The notes: a model not told the origin generated them from the letters alone. 64,000 nucleotides of DNA from Aquibacillus saliphilus (GCF_020404745.1 NZ_JAIZAP010000001.1:1-64000), one strand, 5' to 3'. Positions 25,586 to 34,819 are shown, counted from the stretch's first letter. Numbers and translations are program-made.

Positions 25586-25883
25586 TAGAAGAACAAACCA
25601 TGTTCATTTTTCGCAAAAAAACAGAACAAATCCTAAAATCCTCTTCGTATAGTTCTTGACTGTAGAAAGGTCGAGTGATTTCCTCAACTTCTGATTGTAC
25701 GAGCGCATGTTTGTTTGTATTCATTCATTTTATAGAAATTTAAAATAGAATAACACCAGAAGGTAATTATCTACTAAAATAAAAGCATAGTTACTCGGTG
25801 AAAATTGGTTAATATTAAACTGCAAAACTAGATTGAGCTATGTTAAGATTTAATAAACATTAAACGTAGGGAGGTAACCCGGT

Positions 25884-26063
25884 ATGAATTATTCAATAAG
25901 ACTATTACTGAGAATTGAATTTCTAAGAAATAAGATGACCGAGGTTGCCTTACAAAAAGGTTTTACAAGTCCAGAATCTATAACACTTAGTCAAGAATTA
26001 GACAAGCTATTAAATCTATATGAGAAAAATAAGGTTTCTAGAAGTAAAGATAAAGTTAAATAA
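25884..26063 (+). CDS. Spo0E-like aspartyl-phosphate phosphatase
   Basis: The 59-residue protein begins MNYSIRLLLRIEFLRNKMTE and carries the Spo0E signature SQELDKLLN at residues 36-44. Spo0E proteins are two-helix phosphatases that dephosphorylate Spo0A-P and so delay sporulation. GGGAGGTAACCCGGT precedes ATG 25884. The helix-turn-helix spacing (about 13 residues between the LRNKM and LSQELD parts) is as in the family. It ends in a bidirectional terminator shared with patA. Confidence 0.88.
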   Translation: MNYSIRLLLRIEFLRNKMTEVALQKGFTSPESITLSQELDKLLNLYEKNKVSRSKDKVK

Positions 26064-26067
26064 ATAA

Positions 26068-26107
26068 AAAGAATGCTTCAACATTGTCGAATGTTGAAGC
26101 ATTCTTT
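26068..26107. terminator. Bidirectional terminator between the spo0E-like gene and patA
   Basis: AAAGAATGCTTCAACATT pairs with AATGTTGAAGCATTCTTT around a four-base loop. Confidence 0.92.
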
Positions 26108-26120
26108 AAATACCCAAAGG

Positions 26121-27284
26121 TTAATTAAGGATATTTTCAACGAGAAACTGTTCCAATTGATCCATACCTTTCTCTAATGTATCCATATCGTAAGCATAGG
26201 AAAGTCTCAGAAACCCTTGACCATATACGGAAAATGCATCCCCAGGTACTAAAGCAAGCTTAGCCATATTAACCAGTTTGATGGCTAAATCAAATGAGGA
26301 CATTTCTGAAATTGGGAATTTTGGAAAGAAGTAAAATGCTCCGTCCGGTTTGACAACCTCAATCCCCATTTTGGTTAATCTCGAATAGACAAATTCGCGC
26401 CTCATTTTATACTGTTCTTTCATATAAACAGAATCAGTCAGTCCATTTGTTAAAGCTTCTAAAGCAGCATATTGACTTATTGAAGTCGCGCAAGAAACAT
26501 TATATTGATGTACTTTCAATATATGTTGTGATAACCAAGCTGGTGCAAGTAAATAGCCTATCCTCCAACCAGTCATTGAATGAGATTTAGACACTCCATT
26601 TACAATAATTGTTTTATTTTTGACCTCATCAAAAACGCCAATAGATACGTGCTCCTGATCATAAACCAGTTCACTATATATTTCGTCTGCGAGGATGAAT
26701 ATGTCATGACTTTTTAGTTCTTCAGCTATTTCTTGTAATTCTGTCTTGGTCAATGTAACACCAGTAGGATTTGAAGGATACGGCAAGATAATGCATTTAG
26801 TATGTTTTGATATGTGTTTTTTTATAATATCACTAGTAAGTTTAAACTCGTTTTGCGTTGTGTCTGCATAGACTGGAACTCCCCCAGCCAATTTAATTAA
26901 GGGCTCATAACCTGGATAAACAGGACCTGGAAGAATAACTTCATCACCTTGATTTAAAATTGTTCTTAAAGTTGCATCTATGGCTTGTGATGCGCCAACT
27001 GTAACTATGATTTCTGTTTTTGGGTCGTACGATAGATCGTACTGAGTATTAACGAACGAACTAATTGCTGTTCTCAAGGGAAGTATTCCAGCATTATGAG
27101 TATATGTAGTTTTATTTTGATTAATAGCGTCTTTTGCAGCAGCCTTCACATGATCCGGTGTATAAAAATCAGGCTGACCTATTGTCAGCGACAGGACGTC
27201 GTCTTTATCAGCTACCATGTTGAAAAACTTACGAATTCCTGATATTTCAATATTTTTAACATTACGGTTGATTAGATGTTCCAT
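26121..27284 (-). CDS. patA: N-acetyl-LL-diaminopimelate aminotransferase PatA
   Basis: The 387-residue fold-type I PLP aminotransferase closely matches B. subtilis PatA. Landmarks are SLTIGQPDFYTPDHVK, the PYPSNPTGV block, DEIYSELVYD and the PLP-lysine block NGVSKSHSMTGWRIGYL. In the acetylase branch of lysine and diaminopimelate synthesis it converts N-acetyl-L-2-amino-6-oxopimelate to N-acetyl-LL-diaminopimelate. The same branch's dapH and dapL are encoded 4 kb away. ATG 27282-27284 (MEHLINRNVKNIEISGIRKF) follows GGAGGAAAATC. Confidence 0.92.
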   Translation of the reverse strand: MEHLINRNVKNIEISGIRKFFNMVADKDDVLSLTIGQPDFYTPDHVKAAAKDAINQNKTTYTHNAGILPLRTAISSFVNTQYDLSYDPKTEIIVTVGASQAIDATLRTILNQGDEVILPGPVYPGYEPLIKLAGGVPVYADTTQNEFKLTSDIIKKHISKHTKCIILPYPSNPTGVTLTKTELQEIAEELKSHDIFILADEIYSELVYDQEHVSIGVFDEVKNKTIIVNGVSKSHSMTGWRIGYLLAPAWLSQHILKVHQYNVSCATSISQYAALEALTNGLTDSVYMKEQYKMRREFVYSRLTKMGIEVVKPDGAFYFFPKFPISEMSSFDLAIKLVNMAKLALVPGDAFSVYGQGFLRLSYAYDMDTLEKGMDQLEQFLVENILN

Positions 27285-27358
27285 CAGATTTTCCTCCATT
27301 TATACAAAAGTTAACAAAATGTTCACACAATTTAAATTTATTAGCCTTATTCATCTGT

Positions 27359-27378
27359 TATAATGAAAGCGATTAATA
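27359..27378 (+). promoter_or_regulatory. -10 box and cre-like site upstream of the FbpB-like gene
   Basis: TATAAT lies at 27359-27364. ATGAAAGCGATTAATA at 27363-27378 fits the CcpA catabolite operator consensus (WTGAAARCGYTWWCWW) at 14 of 16 positions and would overlap the transcription start. Confidence 0.35.
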
Positions 27379-27398
27379 TATGGTAGGGAGTGACTACA

Positions 27399-27536
27399 GT
27401 GAGACTACGTAAATTATCTTTTGAAGAATTAGTTGATAAAAATATACAGGAACTGACAAATGATAAAAAAGCTATGAAGCAACTAGAAGAGCAGATAGAG
27501 AACAGACAGTTAAAGAGCACAAAAATTAAACAGTAA
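27399..27536 (+). CDS. FbpB-family small basic protein
   Basis: The 45-residue protein begins MRLRKLSFEELVDKNIQELT and is highly charged, ending in Lys-rich residues. The K-L-S-F-E-E-L-V pattern matches FbpB-type peptides. In B. subtilis FbpB is a Fur-regulated protein that helps the small RNA FsrA repress iron-using genes; other family members have no known role. GTG 27399 follows GGTAGGGAGTG. No Fur box could be seen. Confidence 0.75.
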   Translation: MRLRKLSFEELVDKNIQELTNDKKAMKQLEEQIENRQLKSTKIKQ

Positions 27537-27585
27537 ATTGATGATACCACATGAATGAGCGAACAGACAAAATAAATAAGTTAAC

Positions 27586-27626
27586 AACCGTCCCTTCACA
27601 TTTACTTGTGAGGGGACGGTTTTTAT
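27586..27626 (+). terminator. Terminator after the FbpB-like gene
   Basis: ACCGTCCCTTCACA pairs with TGTGAGGGGACGGT, followed by TTTTTA. Confidence 0.88.
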
Positions 27627-27721
27627 TAGTGAACGAGTTTTGGTTTAGAAGTACAAATAACAGTATAATAGATTTTATTTTTGGAAACAATAAAACTAAG
27701 GTTGGATAAAGGTGGGATTTA

Positions 27722-28087
27722 ATGGGAGCCTGGTTTATAAATTATTCTCAATTAATACCGTTTGGAATAACGGAAAAACATGTTGATATCTTAGTTGGAT
27801 TCCTTGGAATTCTTCTATGTTACTATCTGTTATACCCTGTAATAAAGTTGGTGATATTATTAAATTTAAACCGTGTACTCACTTATTTCACATGTAGCTT
27901 TCTCTTATTATTCATAGTTGGGTTAGTTAATTTTAGAGGTAGCATAGGTAACACAGAAGAAGCAACGTCAACAACTATTGCTAACGTTGCTTTAGGAATC
28001 ATTCTTTTTGGAGGTTTGCTTTTTTTAATTCAAGTAACTCACACTATTATTGCCCAAATAAAAGCCCATAATTCAAAATCTATTTAA
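27722..28087 (+). CDS. Small integral membrane protein of unknown function
   Basis: The 121-residue protein has four hydrophobic segments (about 21-41, 43-52, 53-71 and 86-108) and no recognised motif. ATG 27722 follows AAGGTGGGATTTA. It lies where B. subtilis has cheV between patA and ykyB, but is unrelated to cheV. Confidence 0.65.
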   Translation: MGAWFINYSQLIPFGITEKHVDILVGFLGILLCYYLLYPVIKLVILLNLNRVLTYFTCSFLLLFIVGLVNFRGSIGNTEEATSTTIANVALGIILFGGLLFLIQVTHTIIAQIKAHNSKSI

Positions 28088-28157
28088 TTTCTCCAGAACA
28101 TATTAAAGCGGTGTGCTGTTGATATGCATTTAGACCGCTCCTATCGTTATGGGATTA

Positions 28158-28643
28158 TTAATATCTTTGGTCTCTTTTTTTATACTTTGGCCGTGTTAAC
28201 TGCCCTAAAGAAGATGGGGTAAAGTAAGAAGAATAGGTCTTTTTTTCTTCTGTTTTTTTTGGATCTGGATAAGGCCAATTCAACAAATGACTTAATACCT
28301 TTTTAGCCTGTGATAGGGACATTTGTGGTTTTGGATTACGGTAATTTTGGTCTAGGTTACCTAAATGTTCCATCGTTTTGAAATCTTGTTTTGTTGGAGG
28401 TATATGAAAATAGTAATTACTCACTTTGACTAGCAACGTGGAGTGTTGATGGCTAAACTTGGGGTGATCTGAAAAGTGAAGCCCGATTTTCTTAGCCGAG
28501 TTATCTTGTAATAATTTGTGAATCGCCTGCTTTTTCATGTTATATAAATATCGAGGGTTTGGGGCTGTCTTTGCGTGTCGGTTTACGATAAAAAGTGCTT
28601 TTGCAATATTTTCAATACTATTAGTTGTATTACTACTATCCAC
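28158..28643 (-). CDS. ykyB: YkyB-like protein
   Basis: The 161-residue soluble basic protein matches B. subtilis YkyB in position, length and sequence style (SIENIAKALFIVNRHAKTAP, then LGLHFSDHPKFSHQHSTLLVKVSNYYFH). Function is unknown. GTG 28641-28643 was chosen because AAAGGAGGAAATCTA precedes it; the longer reading from 28706 has no ribosome site. Confidence 0.82.
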   Translation of the reverse strand: MDSSNTTNSIENIAKALFIVNRHAKTAPNPRYLYNMKKQAIHKLLQDNSAKKIGLHFSDHPKFSHQHSTLLVKVSNYYFHIPPTKQDFKTMEHLGNLDQNYRNPKPQMSLSQAKKVLSHLLNWPYPDPKKTEEKKTYSSYFTPSSLGQLTRPKYKKRDQRY

Positions 28644-28764
28644 TAGATTTCCTCCTTTCATATGATTGGTTACAATCTTACACAAACTTGATAGAAAGCG
28701 CAACATAAAAAGAGTTACTAAATCTATTATTACTATTAATTAACCCAATTATCAGGCGATGTTC

Positions 28765-29613
28765 TTAATTTTCTAATTGGAATAAAGTTATTTCAGGTCT
28801 ACATAAAAAGCGGTAAGGAAGTCTCGTTGTTCCTATACCTCTACTAACATGTAACTCAAGCGGCGCATTACTAAAAGTATATTTCCCCTCTACATATTTT
28901 TCTGCAAGACTAGGTGTGTATAAATGACCAAGAAAAGGAATTTGAATTTGACCACCATGGCTATGTCCAGACAATTGAACATCGACAGGATAATTTTTAA
29001 CAATATCTGCGTAGTCTGGCTCGTGAACAAGAACAATAGTTAGCAAAGTTGAATCGAGATTATCAAGTGCTTGATCAATATCTGGACTTCCGAGCATCGC
29101 ATCGTCTAATCCAACCAATGCAATTGATTTCCCATTTTTACTGACAATAGTATTCGTATTCTTTAGTAATGTGAATCCACCTTTATCCATTGCTTCTTTG
29201 ACAATTTCCGTACCATATCCTCCATGATCATGATTGCCATATATCCAAAACTTGCCGTAAGGGGCTTTGATGCTAGATAGAATTTTTATTAATTGATTAT
29301 CCCAATTAAATTCATTAGGTGCGTCAACTAGGTCGCCAGTAAATACCACGACATCTGGTTTTTGATCGTTTAAAGTAGTAACTAACTCAGCGAATTGATC
29401 CAAAGTATAGTGAAAGCCAATATGAGTATCACTAAATTGAGCTATAGTAAATTGATTAAACGAATCAATAATTTTTGGAGATGTTATTTTTTCTTGGTGG
29501 ATTGTTAACATGCTAGGTTCTATTTCTCTAGCATAATAATAGGTTCCACCACCAGAACCCAACAAGGCTAATGTACTTGCAGCTAGTTTTTTTAAAAAAG
29601 ATCGTCGGTCCAT
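28765..29613 (-). CDS. ykuE: Tat-exported metallophosphoesterase YkuE
   Basis: The 282-residue calcineurin-type phosphoesterase has a twin-arginine signal (MDRRSFLKKLAAS followed by a hydrophobic ALLGSGGG run). Metal motifs are intact: FSDTHIG, GDLVD, YGNHDHGGYG, HEPD and GHSHGGQ. B. subtilis YkuE is a Tat substrate that binds metal and associates with the cell wall. ATG is at 29613. Same neighbourhood as in B. subtilis. Confidence 0.92.
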   Translation of the reverse strand: MDRRSFLKKLAASTLALLGSGGGTYYYAREIEPSMLTIHQEKITSPKIIDSFNQFTIAQFSDTHIGFHYTLDQFAELVTTLNDQKPDVVVFTGDLVDAPNEFNWDNQLIKILSSIKAPYGKFWIYGNHDHGGYGTEIVKEAMDKGGFTLLKNTNTIVSKNGKSIALVGLDDAMLGSPDIDQALDNLDSTLLTIVLVHEPDYADIVKNYPVDVQLSGHSHGGQIQIPFLGHLYTPSLAEKYVEGKYTFSNAPLELHVSRGIGTTRLPYRFLCRPEITLFQLEN

Positions 29614-29724
29614 ATAAGTCCAAGCCTTTCCACTTATTGTATAGTAAGTAGTTATTATTAATATATTAACAGTTTTCTAAATAGTAGACCATTATCTGTC
29701 CGCAGCAAAAAAATAGTATAACAA

Positions 29725-29771
29725 AAATCAGTCCTTTGACCAAATTAAATTAGGCCAAGGACTGATTTTTC
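29725..29771 (-). terminator. Terminator after the hemolysin III-family gene
   Basis: AAAAATCAGTCCTTGG pairs with CCAAAGGACTGATTTTT. It lies downstream of the minus-strand gene at 29797. Confidence 0.82.
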
Positions 29772-29796
29772 CTGATTAGTAACTAATAATAGTTCC

Positions 29797-30432
29797 TTAG
29801 ATAACATAAAGATAGATAGTGAAAAAGTGGAAAACTGATCCTGCGATAACAAAGAGATGCCAAACAGCGTGGTGGTAATAAAATTTTCTCCAAACATAAA
29901 ATATTGCGCCTACTGTGTATAGCAATCCACCAATAATTAAAAGAGTTAATCCGTCTTTAGGCAATGCAGTAGTGAGAGGTTCCCATGCAAATACAATTAG
30001 CCATCCCATTAATATGTAAAAAACGGTAGACATAATCAAGAATTTTTCTACAAAGAACACCTTGAAAATGATCCCAAGCACAGCGATTCCCCAAACAATC
30101 CCGAATAATGTCCATCCTAATTCATTTCTGAGTAGAATTAGTAGAAGGGGAGTATAGCTTCCCGCGATAAATAAATAGATCGAGGAATGATCAAATATTT
30201 GAAAAATGTACTTCCATTTTCCATCTGGCAATGCGTGGGATATAGTTGATGAAATGTACATAAATAGCATAGTAACTCCAAAAATTACTGATGAAATAAT
30301 CTGTAGAGTATCACCGTGTGCACTTGAATAAAGAATTAAAAAAACTAGGGCAACCACACTACTAAGTGCTCCAATGCCATGGGTTATTGCGTGTGCAATT
30401 TCTTCTTTTTTAGTAAATGTATGTGTAGTCAT
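29797..30432 (-). CDS. Hemolysin III / TrhA family membrane protein
   Basis: The 211-residue protein has seven hydrophobic segments and the PAQR/hemolysin III landmarks: EEIAHAITHGIGA at the N-terminus, SSTISHALP, FDHSSIYLFIAGSYTP and a late HHAVWHLFVIAGSVFHF. The conserved Ser, Asp and His residues form a metal site in this superfamily. Some members affect membrane-energy or fatty acid homeostasis. ATG 30430-30432 follows AAAAGAGGTTTAACG; an upstream ATG (30450) lacks a site. Confidence 0.88.
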   Translation of the reverse strand: MTTHTFTKKEEIAHAITHGIGALSSVVALVFLILYSSAHGDTLQIISSVIFGVTMLFMYISSTISHALPDGKWKYIFQIFDHSSIYLFIAGSYTPLLLILLRNELGWTLFGIVWGIAVLGIIFKVFFVEKFLIMSTVFYILMGWLIVFAWEPLTTALPKDGLTLLIIGGLLYTVGAIFYVWRKFYYHHAVWHLFVIAGSVFHFFTIYLYVI

Positions 30433-30719
30433 CGTTAAACCTCTTTTCAATTATTATTATAGCTTGTAACATTCAATTTAGAAATTGACATTTGTCATGT
30501 AAACATTAATAACTGTTAGTCAATTTCATAATACTGTTTTTTTGAAAGTTAACATTTACATCTAGTTGGGATAGACCATTCCCAAACTAGATGCGGATGC
30601 TAATTGATGTATAAGGTAATTATGAAATTGATTCAACTGGTAACGAATTGTTAAAAGTCTTAAAGTAATCGTGGTTTACCAAATATATTTATGATAAAAT
30701 ATGATTGGGAAGTGAAAAC
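30433..30719. other. Divergent intergenic region before darB
   Basis: AT-rich, with a TATGATAAAAT -10-like element at about 30689-30699 that would start transcription some 20 bases before the leader GTG at 30720. No gene is visible. Confidence 0.35.
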
Positions 30720-30764
30720 GTGAATGTGCTCCTTCAACTGCCTTGTAAAGGAGTGTTACAATGA
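30720..30764 (+). CDS. Possible leader peptide overlapping darB
   Basis: GTG 30720 opens a 14-codon frame, MNVLLQLPCKGVLQ, whose TGA stop overlaps the darB start (ATGA). GGGAAG at about 30707-30712 could act as a weak ribosome site. The frame runs through a hairpin that pairs CTCCTT (30729-30734) with the darB SD AAGGAG (30748-30753). Translating ribosomes would open that hairpin, so the two features suit each other; there is no direct proof of translation. Confidence 0.35.
   Translation: MNVLLQLPCKGVLQ
30726..30757 (+). promoter_or_regulatory. Hairpin sequestering the darB ribosome-binding site
   Basis: GTGCTCCTT (30726-30734) can pair with AAGGAGTGT (30748-30756) using six Watson-Crick and three G-U pairs. 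The 13-base loop leaves the SD buried in the stem. Confidence 0.4.
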
Positions 30765-31222
30765 ATAATGTTGAAAGTAAGGAAATTACCGAAATCCTCG
30801 CAGAAGAATTAATGATATCCTCAGAAAAAGTTGCCCATGTCCAAGTGGGAAATCCATTAGAGCATGCTTTGTTAGTTTTAGTGAAATCTGGTTATTCCGC
30901 TGTACCAGTCTTGGACTCTACCTACAAATTCAAAGGTATAATAGGGAAAACTATCATACTTAATAGTGTGTTAGGTCTAGAACGTTTTGAAATGGAAAAA
31001 CTTTCGGATATAAAAGTATCTGAGGTAATGAATCAGGAAATACCTTGTCTCAACAAGAATGACGATTTCCTAACTTGTTTGAAAACCGTTATTAATTATC
31101 CTTTTGTTTGTGTCGTAGACGAAGAAGGTTATTTTGATGGCATTTTAACTAGAAGAGCGATTTTAAAGCAGTTGAATAAATATCTTCACGTGAATAAACA
31201 TAAACCTCAAGTTGCAGAATAA
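30761..31222 (+). CDS. darB: CBS-domain c-di-AMP receptor DarB (YkuL)
   Basis: The 153-residue protein consists of two CBS motifs and matches B. subtilis DarB/YkuL: EKVAHVQVGNPLEHALLVLVKSGYSAVPVLD, then GIIGKTIILNSVLGLERFE and GILTRRAILKQLNKY. DarB without ligand binds and stimulates the (p)ppGpp synthetase Rel and pyruvate carboxylase; cyclic di-AMP blocks this. AAAGGAG lies eight bases upstream of ATG 30761. A leader frame and hairpin precede it. The gene ends in a terminator and is followed by dapH. Confidence 0.93.
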   Translation: MNNVESKEITEILAEELMISSEKVAHVQVGNPLEHALLVLVKSGYSAVPVLDSTYKFKGIIGKTIILNSVLGLERFEMEKLSDIKVSEVMNQEIPCLNKNDDFLTCLKTVINYPFVCVVDEEGYFDGILTRRAILKQLNKYLHVNKHKPQVAE

Positions 31223-31244
31223 TAGTGTGATTTAGGAAGTTTGA

Positions 31245-31276
31245 AAGGAGTCTTTTTATGATAAAGACTCCTTTTT
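31245..31276 (+). terminator. Terminator after darB
   Basis: AAAGGAGTCTTT pairs with AAAGACTCCTTT, followed by TTC. Confidence 0.82.
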
Positions 31277-31474
31277 CGTAAACGTTTAAATTAATATATT
31301 AGTGGTAGTCAGCAAGTGTTCTAGTAAGTGTTCTGTAGATAAACATGCGTTTCGTCTATTAAGTGAATTAGGAATGCGCGAGTTTTCTAATAATAATTAA
31401 ATGATATCACTTGTCATGTATAAATTATCTTTGGTAAAGTAAAGAGAATGAATTTGGTATTGGAGGAAGTAAAA

Positions 31475-32197
31475 TTGAAAATGATGGATGCAAATGAGAT
31501 TATTTCTTTTATCTCGAATAGTAAAAAATCAACACCTGTAAAAGTTTATATTAAAGGTAAGCAACTGAATCAAATTGTGTTCAATGATAACGTGAAAGAT
31601 TTTGTTGATAGTGAGACAGGAGTTCTTTTTGGTGAATGGAAAGATATTAAAGAAGTTCTAGATACATACAAAAGTCAAATTGAAGACTATGTCATTGAAA
31701 ATGACCGTAGAAACTCAGCAATTCCTTTATTGGATTTAAAAGGAATTAATGCTCGAATTGAACCTGGTGCTGTTATTCGTGATCAGGTAGAGATTGGTGA
31801 TGGTTGTGTCATCATGATGGGCGCTATGATTAACATTGGATCGGCTATTGGTGAAGGTACAATGATTGACATGAATGCAACTCTAGGTGGACGAGCTACA
31901 GTTGGTAAAAATTGTCACGTTGGAGCAGGAGCTGTCCTTGCAGGAGTTATCGAGCCTCCATCTGCTGATCCGGTAATTATTGAAGATGGTGTTGTGATTG
32001 GAGCGAATGCTGTCATACTTGAGGGAGTTAGAGTCGGTGAAGGTGCAGTTGTAGCCGCTGGTGCGATTGTCACGAAGGATGTACCACCAAACACTGTTGT
32101 AGCCGGTACACCTGCTAGAGTAATTAAGGAAATTGATGATCAAACGAAATCAAAAACCGAAATAATGCAAGCATTAAGAAAATTAGATGAAGAATAA
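31475..32197 (+). CDS. dapH: Tetrahydrodipicolinate N-acetyltransferase DapH
   Basis: The 240-residue acetyltransferase commits tetrahydrodipicolinate to the acetylated branch of diaminopimelate synthesis. The N-terminal domain ([20 protein letters not shown]) is followed by a left-handed beta-helix of hexapeptide repeats ([59 protein letters not shown]). TTG 31475 has GGAGGAAG upstream and gives the family N-terminus; the frame extends back to 31448 without a ribosome site. A terminator separates it from dapL, which has its own strong ribosome site. Confidence 0.95.
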   Translation: MKMMDANEIISFISNSKKSTPVKVYIKGKQLNQIVFNDNVKDFVDSETGVLFGEWKDIKEVLDTYKSQIEDYVIENDRRNSAIPLLDLKGINARIEPGAVIRDQVEIGDGCVIMMGAMINIGSAIGEGTMIDMNATLGGRATVGKNCHVGAGAVLAGVIEPPSADPVIIEDGVVIGANAVILEGVRVGEGAVVAAGAIVTKDVPPNTVVAGTPARVIKEIDDQTKSKTEIMQALRKLDEE

Positions 32198-32200
32198 GTA

Positions 32201-32235
32201 AAAAAAGCAGGAGAGTTTCTCTCCTGCTTTTTTTA
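32201..32235 (+). terminator. Terminator or attenuator between dapH and dapL
   Basis: AAAAAAGCAGGAGAG pairs perfectly with CTCTCCTGCTTTTTT. Only 31 bases separate it from the dapL start, so partial read-through probably supplies dapL. Confidence 0.9.
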
Positions 32236-32266
32236 AAAACATAAAACTCTTTCAGGAGGTAAAACT

Positions 32267-33382
32267 GTGAATTTAGAAGATTTAAAAAGAATAAGGCGCG
32301 ATCTACACCAGATTCCTGAGCTAGGCTTTCAGGAATATAAAACACAACAATATTTATTAGATAAAATTAGTACTTATCCACAAGAGCATTTAACGATAAA
32401 AACATGGAAAACGGGAATTCTGGTTTTGGTTAAAGGTAAAAATGCAACTAGAACAATTGGTTTTCGAGCTGATATCGATGGCTTACCAATAACTGAACAG
32501 ACAGGTTATGGATTTAAGTCCAAGCACGTTGGGAAAATGCACGCGTGTGGACATGATTTCCATATGACCATTGCCTTAGGGGCATTAGAAGACCTTGCAA
32601 CTTCTCCGCTTGAAGATAATGCGCTATTTTTATTTCAACCTGCTGAAGAGGGCCCAGGTGGAGCCTTACCAATGCTACAGTCTGAAGAATTCATTAAGTG
32701 GAAGCCGGATTGTATATTTGCATTGCATATTGCTCCCGAGTTATCAGTCGGAGACGTTTCTACGAGAGCTGGTTTGTTATTTGCTAATACTAGCGAGTTA
32801 TTTATTGATTTTAAGGGTAAAGGGGGACATGCCGCTTATCCGCATTTAACTAAAGATATGGTTGTAGCAGCAAGTAATTTTGTTACTCAATTACAACAGA
32901 TTGTATCTAGAAGAATTGATCCACTTGAAAGTGCAGTTGTAACAATAGGAAAAGTTACTGGTGGCTTTGTACAAAACGTTATCGCAGAAGAAGCTAGACT
33001 GGAAGGTACCATTCGAACTCTTAACCCTATGGTAATTGATGAGGTTAAACACCATATTGAAATGCTCGCAAAAGGTACCGAATTCAGTCATGACTGTTCT
33101 ATTTCGATTGACTATGGTTCAAACTATTATCAAGTATATAATTCAGAAGAATACGTAGAAAAATTTAAAAAGGTAGTTATGGAACAGGATGTTAACTGGA
33201 TTGAAGCTAGGGCCGCAATGACAGGCGAGGATTTTGGTTACATCTTAAACGATATTCCAGGTTTCATGTTCTGGTTAGGTGTGGATTCTCCGTATGGTCT
33301 ACATCATAGCAAGCTACAGGCAAACGAGGATGCTTTACATGTAGGGGTTAATTTAGTTAAAGAGACATTAAGAGGAATATAA
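32267..33382 (+). CDS. dapL: N-acetyldiaminopimelate deacetylase DapL
   Basis: The 371-residue M20-family amidohydrolase removes the acetyl group from N-acetyl-LL-diaminopimelate. Metal-binding blocks are visible: [38 protein letters not shown] and the late GEDFGYIL and [11 protein letters not shown] 32267 follows AGGAGGTAAAAC. With dapH here and patA at 26121, the three late acetyl-branch steps are all in this window. Confidence 0.95.
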   Translation: MNLEDLKRIRRDLHQIPELGFQEYKTQQYLLDKISTYPQEHLTIKTWKTGILVLVKGKNATRTIGFRADIDGLPITEQTGYGFKSKHVGKMHACGHDFHMTIALGALEDLATSPLEDNALFLFQPAEEGPGGALPMLQSEEFIKWKPDCIFALHIAPELSVGDVSTRAGLLFANTSELFIDFKGKGGHAAYPHLTKDMVVAASNFVTQLQQIVSRRIDPLESAVVTIGKVTGGFVQNVIAEEARLEGTIRTLNPMVIDEVKHHIEMLAKGTEFSHDCSISIDYGSNYYQVYNSEEYVEKFKKVVMEQDVNWIEARAAMTGEDFGYILNDIPGFMFWLGVDSPYGLHHSKLQANEDALHVGVNLVKETLRGI

Positions 33383-33460
33383 ATAGTTGAATACCTATTC
33401 TAGATTTGGGAAATCTAAGATTGGAAATCTCAAATAATTACTTGAGGAGGAATGTCAACT

Positions 33461-33706
33461 ATGGCTAAAATTGGTATTGAAGGTACACTTGCAGATGTAA
33501 AAGGCGCTTTACAAGAAAAAGGACATGAGATTGTTGATTTAAGGCAGGAAGAAGACAGTAATGGATGTGATTGTTGTGTTATTTCTGGTCAGGATAAAGA
33601 TGTGATGGGTATGCAAACAACGAGCTTTAGTGGATCCGTTATTAACGCTGATGGATTAACTGCAAATGAAGTATGTAAGCAAGTAGAAGAGCGAGTAGGC
33701 AGTTAA
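33461..33706 (+). CDS. ykuS: YkuS-like UPF0180 protein
   Basis: The 81-residue protein begins MAKIGIEGTLADVKGALQEK and has the family's CDCCVISGQDKDVMG stretch with three Cys in four residues. Function is unknown. ATG 33461 follows GAGGAGGA at good distance; an ATG at 33452 abuts that site. It occupies the same place as in B. subtilis. Confidence 0.93.
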   Translation: MAKIGIEGTLADVKGALQEKGHEIVDLRQEEDSNGCDCCVISGQDKDVMGMQTTSFSGSVINADGLTANEVCKQVEERVGS

Positions 33707-33732
33707 GGGACATTCTGACTATAAAATTACTT

Positions 33733-33774
33733 AAAAAATCACCCCCTGCTTTTGGTAGCAAGGGGGTGATTTTA
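33733..33774. terminator. Bidirectional terminator between ykuS and ykuT
   Basis: AAAATCACCCCCT pairs with AGGGGGTGATTTT; the right arm touches the stop codon of the convergent gene. Confidence 0.88.
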
Positions 33775-34608
33775 TCTATCTGCATTTTTACTTATGTTTA
33801 CTTGATGTGGATATGGGATTTCAATTCCTGTTTTGTCAAACATCTCTTTAATTCGTTTTCTCATGTCACGTTCAACTGCAAATTGCTGCATGTTCGCTGT
33901 TTGTCCAAGTACTCTTAGAACGACGTCGGATGAACCGAAGCTTTGTACCCCTAATACATCTGGGCCTTCAACAAATCTTTCGTCATTTTCTTTAAACTCA
34001 TCACAAACCTGTTGTAAAACTCCCATTGCTTGGTCAATATTGTCATCATAGCTAATCCCAATATCAACTAAAGCACGCATCGTTCCTCTAGAATGATTAC
34101 TCACTCCTATCATTTCACGATTAGGAATGAAATTTAATGTTCCATCAAAACTTCTGATTTTTGTCGTGCGAAGACCTACTTCTTCTACAATTCCATTATA
34201 TCCAGCTGTTGTCACATATTCACCTATCTCAATTTGCCGCTCTAATAGAATGAAGAAACCTGTTACAACATCGCTAACTAACCCCTGGGCACCAAAACCG
34301 ATTGCAAGCCCAAGCACACCTGCACCTGCTAGTAGAGGACCAAGTGGCAAGCCAATTATACCAAAAATCATAACAATAAATATAAAGAGTAATACATACG
34401 AATAAACGTTTAAAATTAACTTTTCCAACGTTTTAATTCTTCCTTCTGAGACGTTCTCCCGCCTACTTGCCTTTGCTAAGCTAGAAGATATTACTTTTTT
34501 ACCAATTGGAGCAACGATTAGAAAAGCAATAACTAATAAAATAATTCTTAAACCATAAGTTACTATTGCACCTAGTGCATCGTTAAATATATCTTGTATA
34601 AAATCCAT
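33772..34608 (-). CDS. ykuT: MscS-family mechanosensitive channel (YkuT-like)
   Basis: The 278-residue small-conductance channel has three membrane helices (about 18-38, 66-85 and 88-105). The pore helix is LAGAGVLGLAIGFGAQGLVSDVVTG with the usual Gly/Ala packing pattern, followed by the MscS beta domain (TTKIRSFDGTLNFIPNREM) and an alpha/beta C-terminus. It should release solutes on osmotic downshock. ATG 34608 follows AAGGAGACG. The layout matches B. subtilis YkuT. Confidence 0.95.
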   Translation of the reverse strand: MDFIQDIFNDALGAIVTYGLRIILLVIAFLIVAPIGKKVISSSLAKASRRENVSEGRIKTLEKLILNVYSYVLLFIFIVMIFGIIGLPLGPLLAGAGVLGLAIGFGAQGLVSDVVTGFFILLERQIEIGEYVTTAGYNGIVEEVGLRTTKIRSFDGTLNFIPNREMIGVSNHSRGTMRALVDIGISYDDNIDQAMGVLQQVCDEFKENDERFVEGPDVLGVQSFGSSDVVLRVLGQTANMQQFAVERDMRKRIKEMFDKTGIEIPYPHQVNISKNADR

Positions 34609-34819
34609 GTCAACGTCTCCTTTCTCTATAAGGATAATAGAAACTGGTATGATTAATCAAATAATAGACAATAAAATACTAATTTAAACTTTAAATTCGC
34701 TCTATTTCAGGAAGTATAAAAACCAAACTAAATTATATTACAGTTATTGTTTAAGCAAGTGCTTTCTTGGATAAAATAATGGTAGAGTTAATATTTATAT
34801 CATCAGATAATCATCTTGA

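Noticed and set aside
25524-25724. 66-codon reverse-strand frame between the 26-residue gene and the spo0E-like gene
   Set aside because: No ribosome site, and its 3' end covers the terminator and coding end of the small plus-strand gene. The protein is not recognised.
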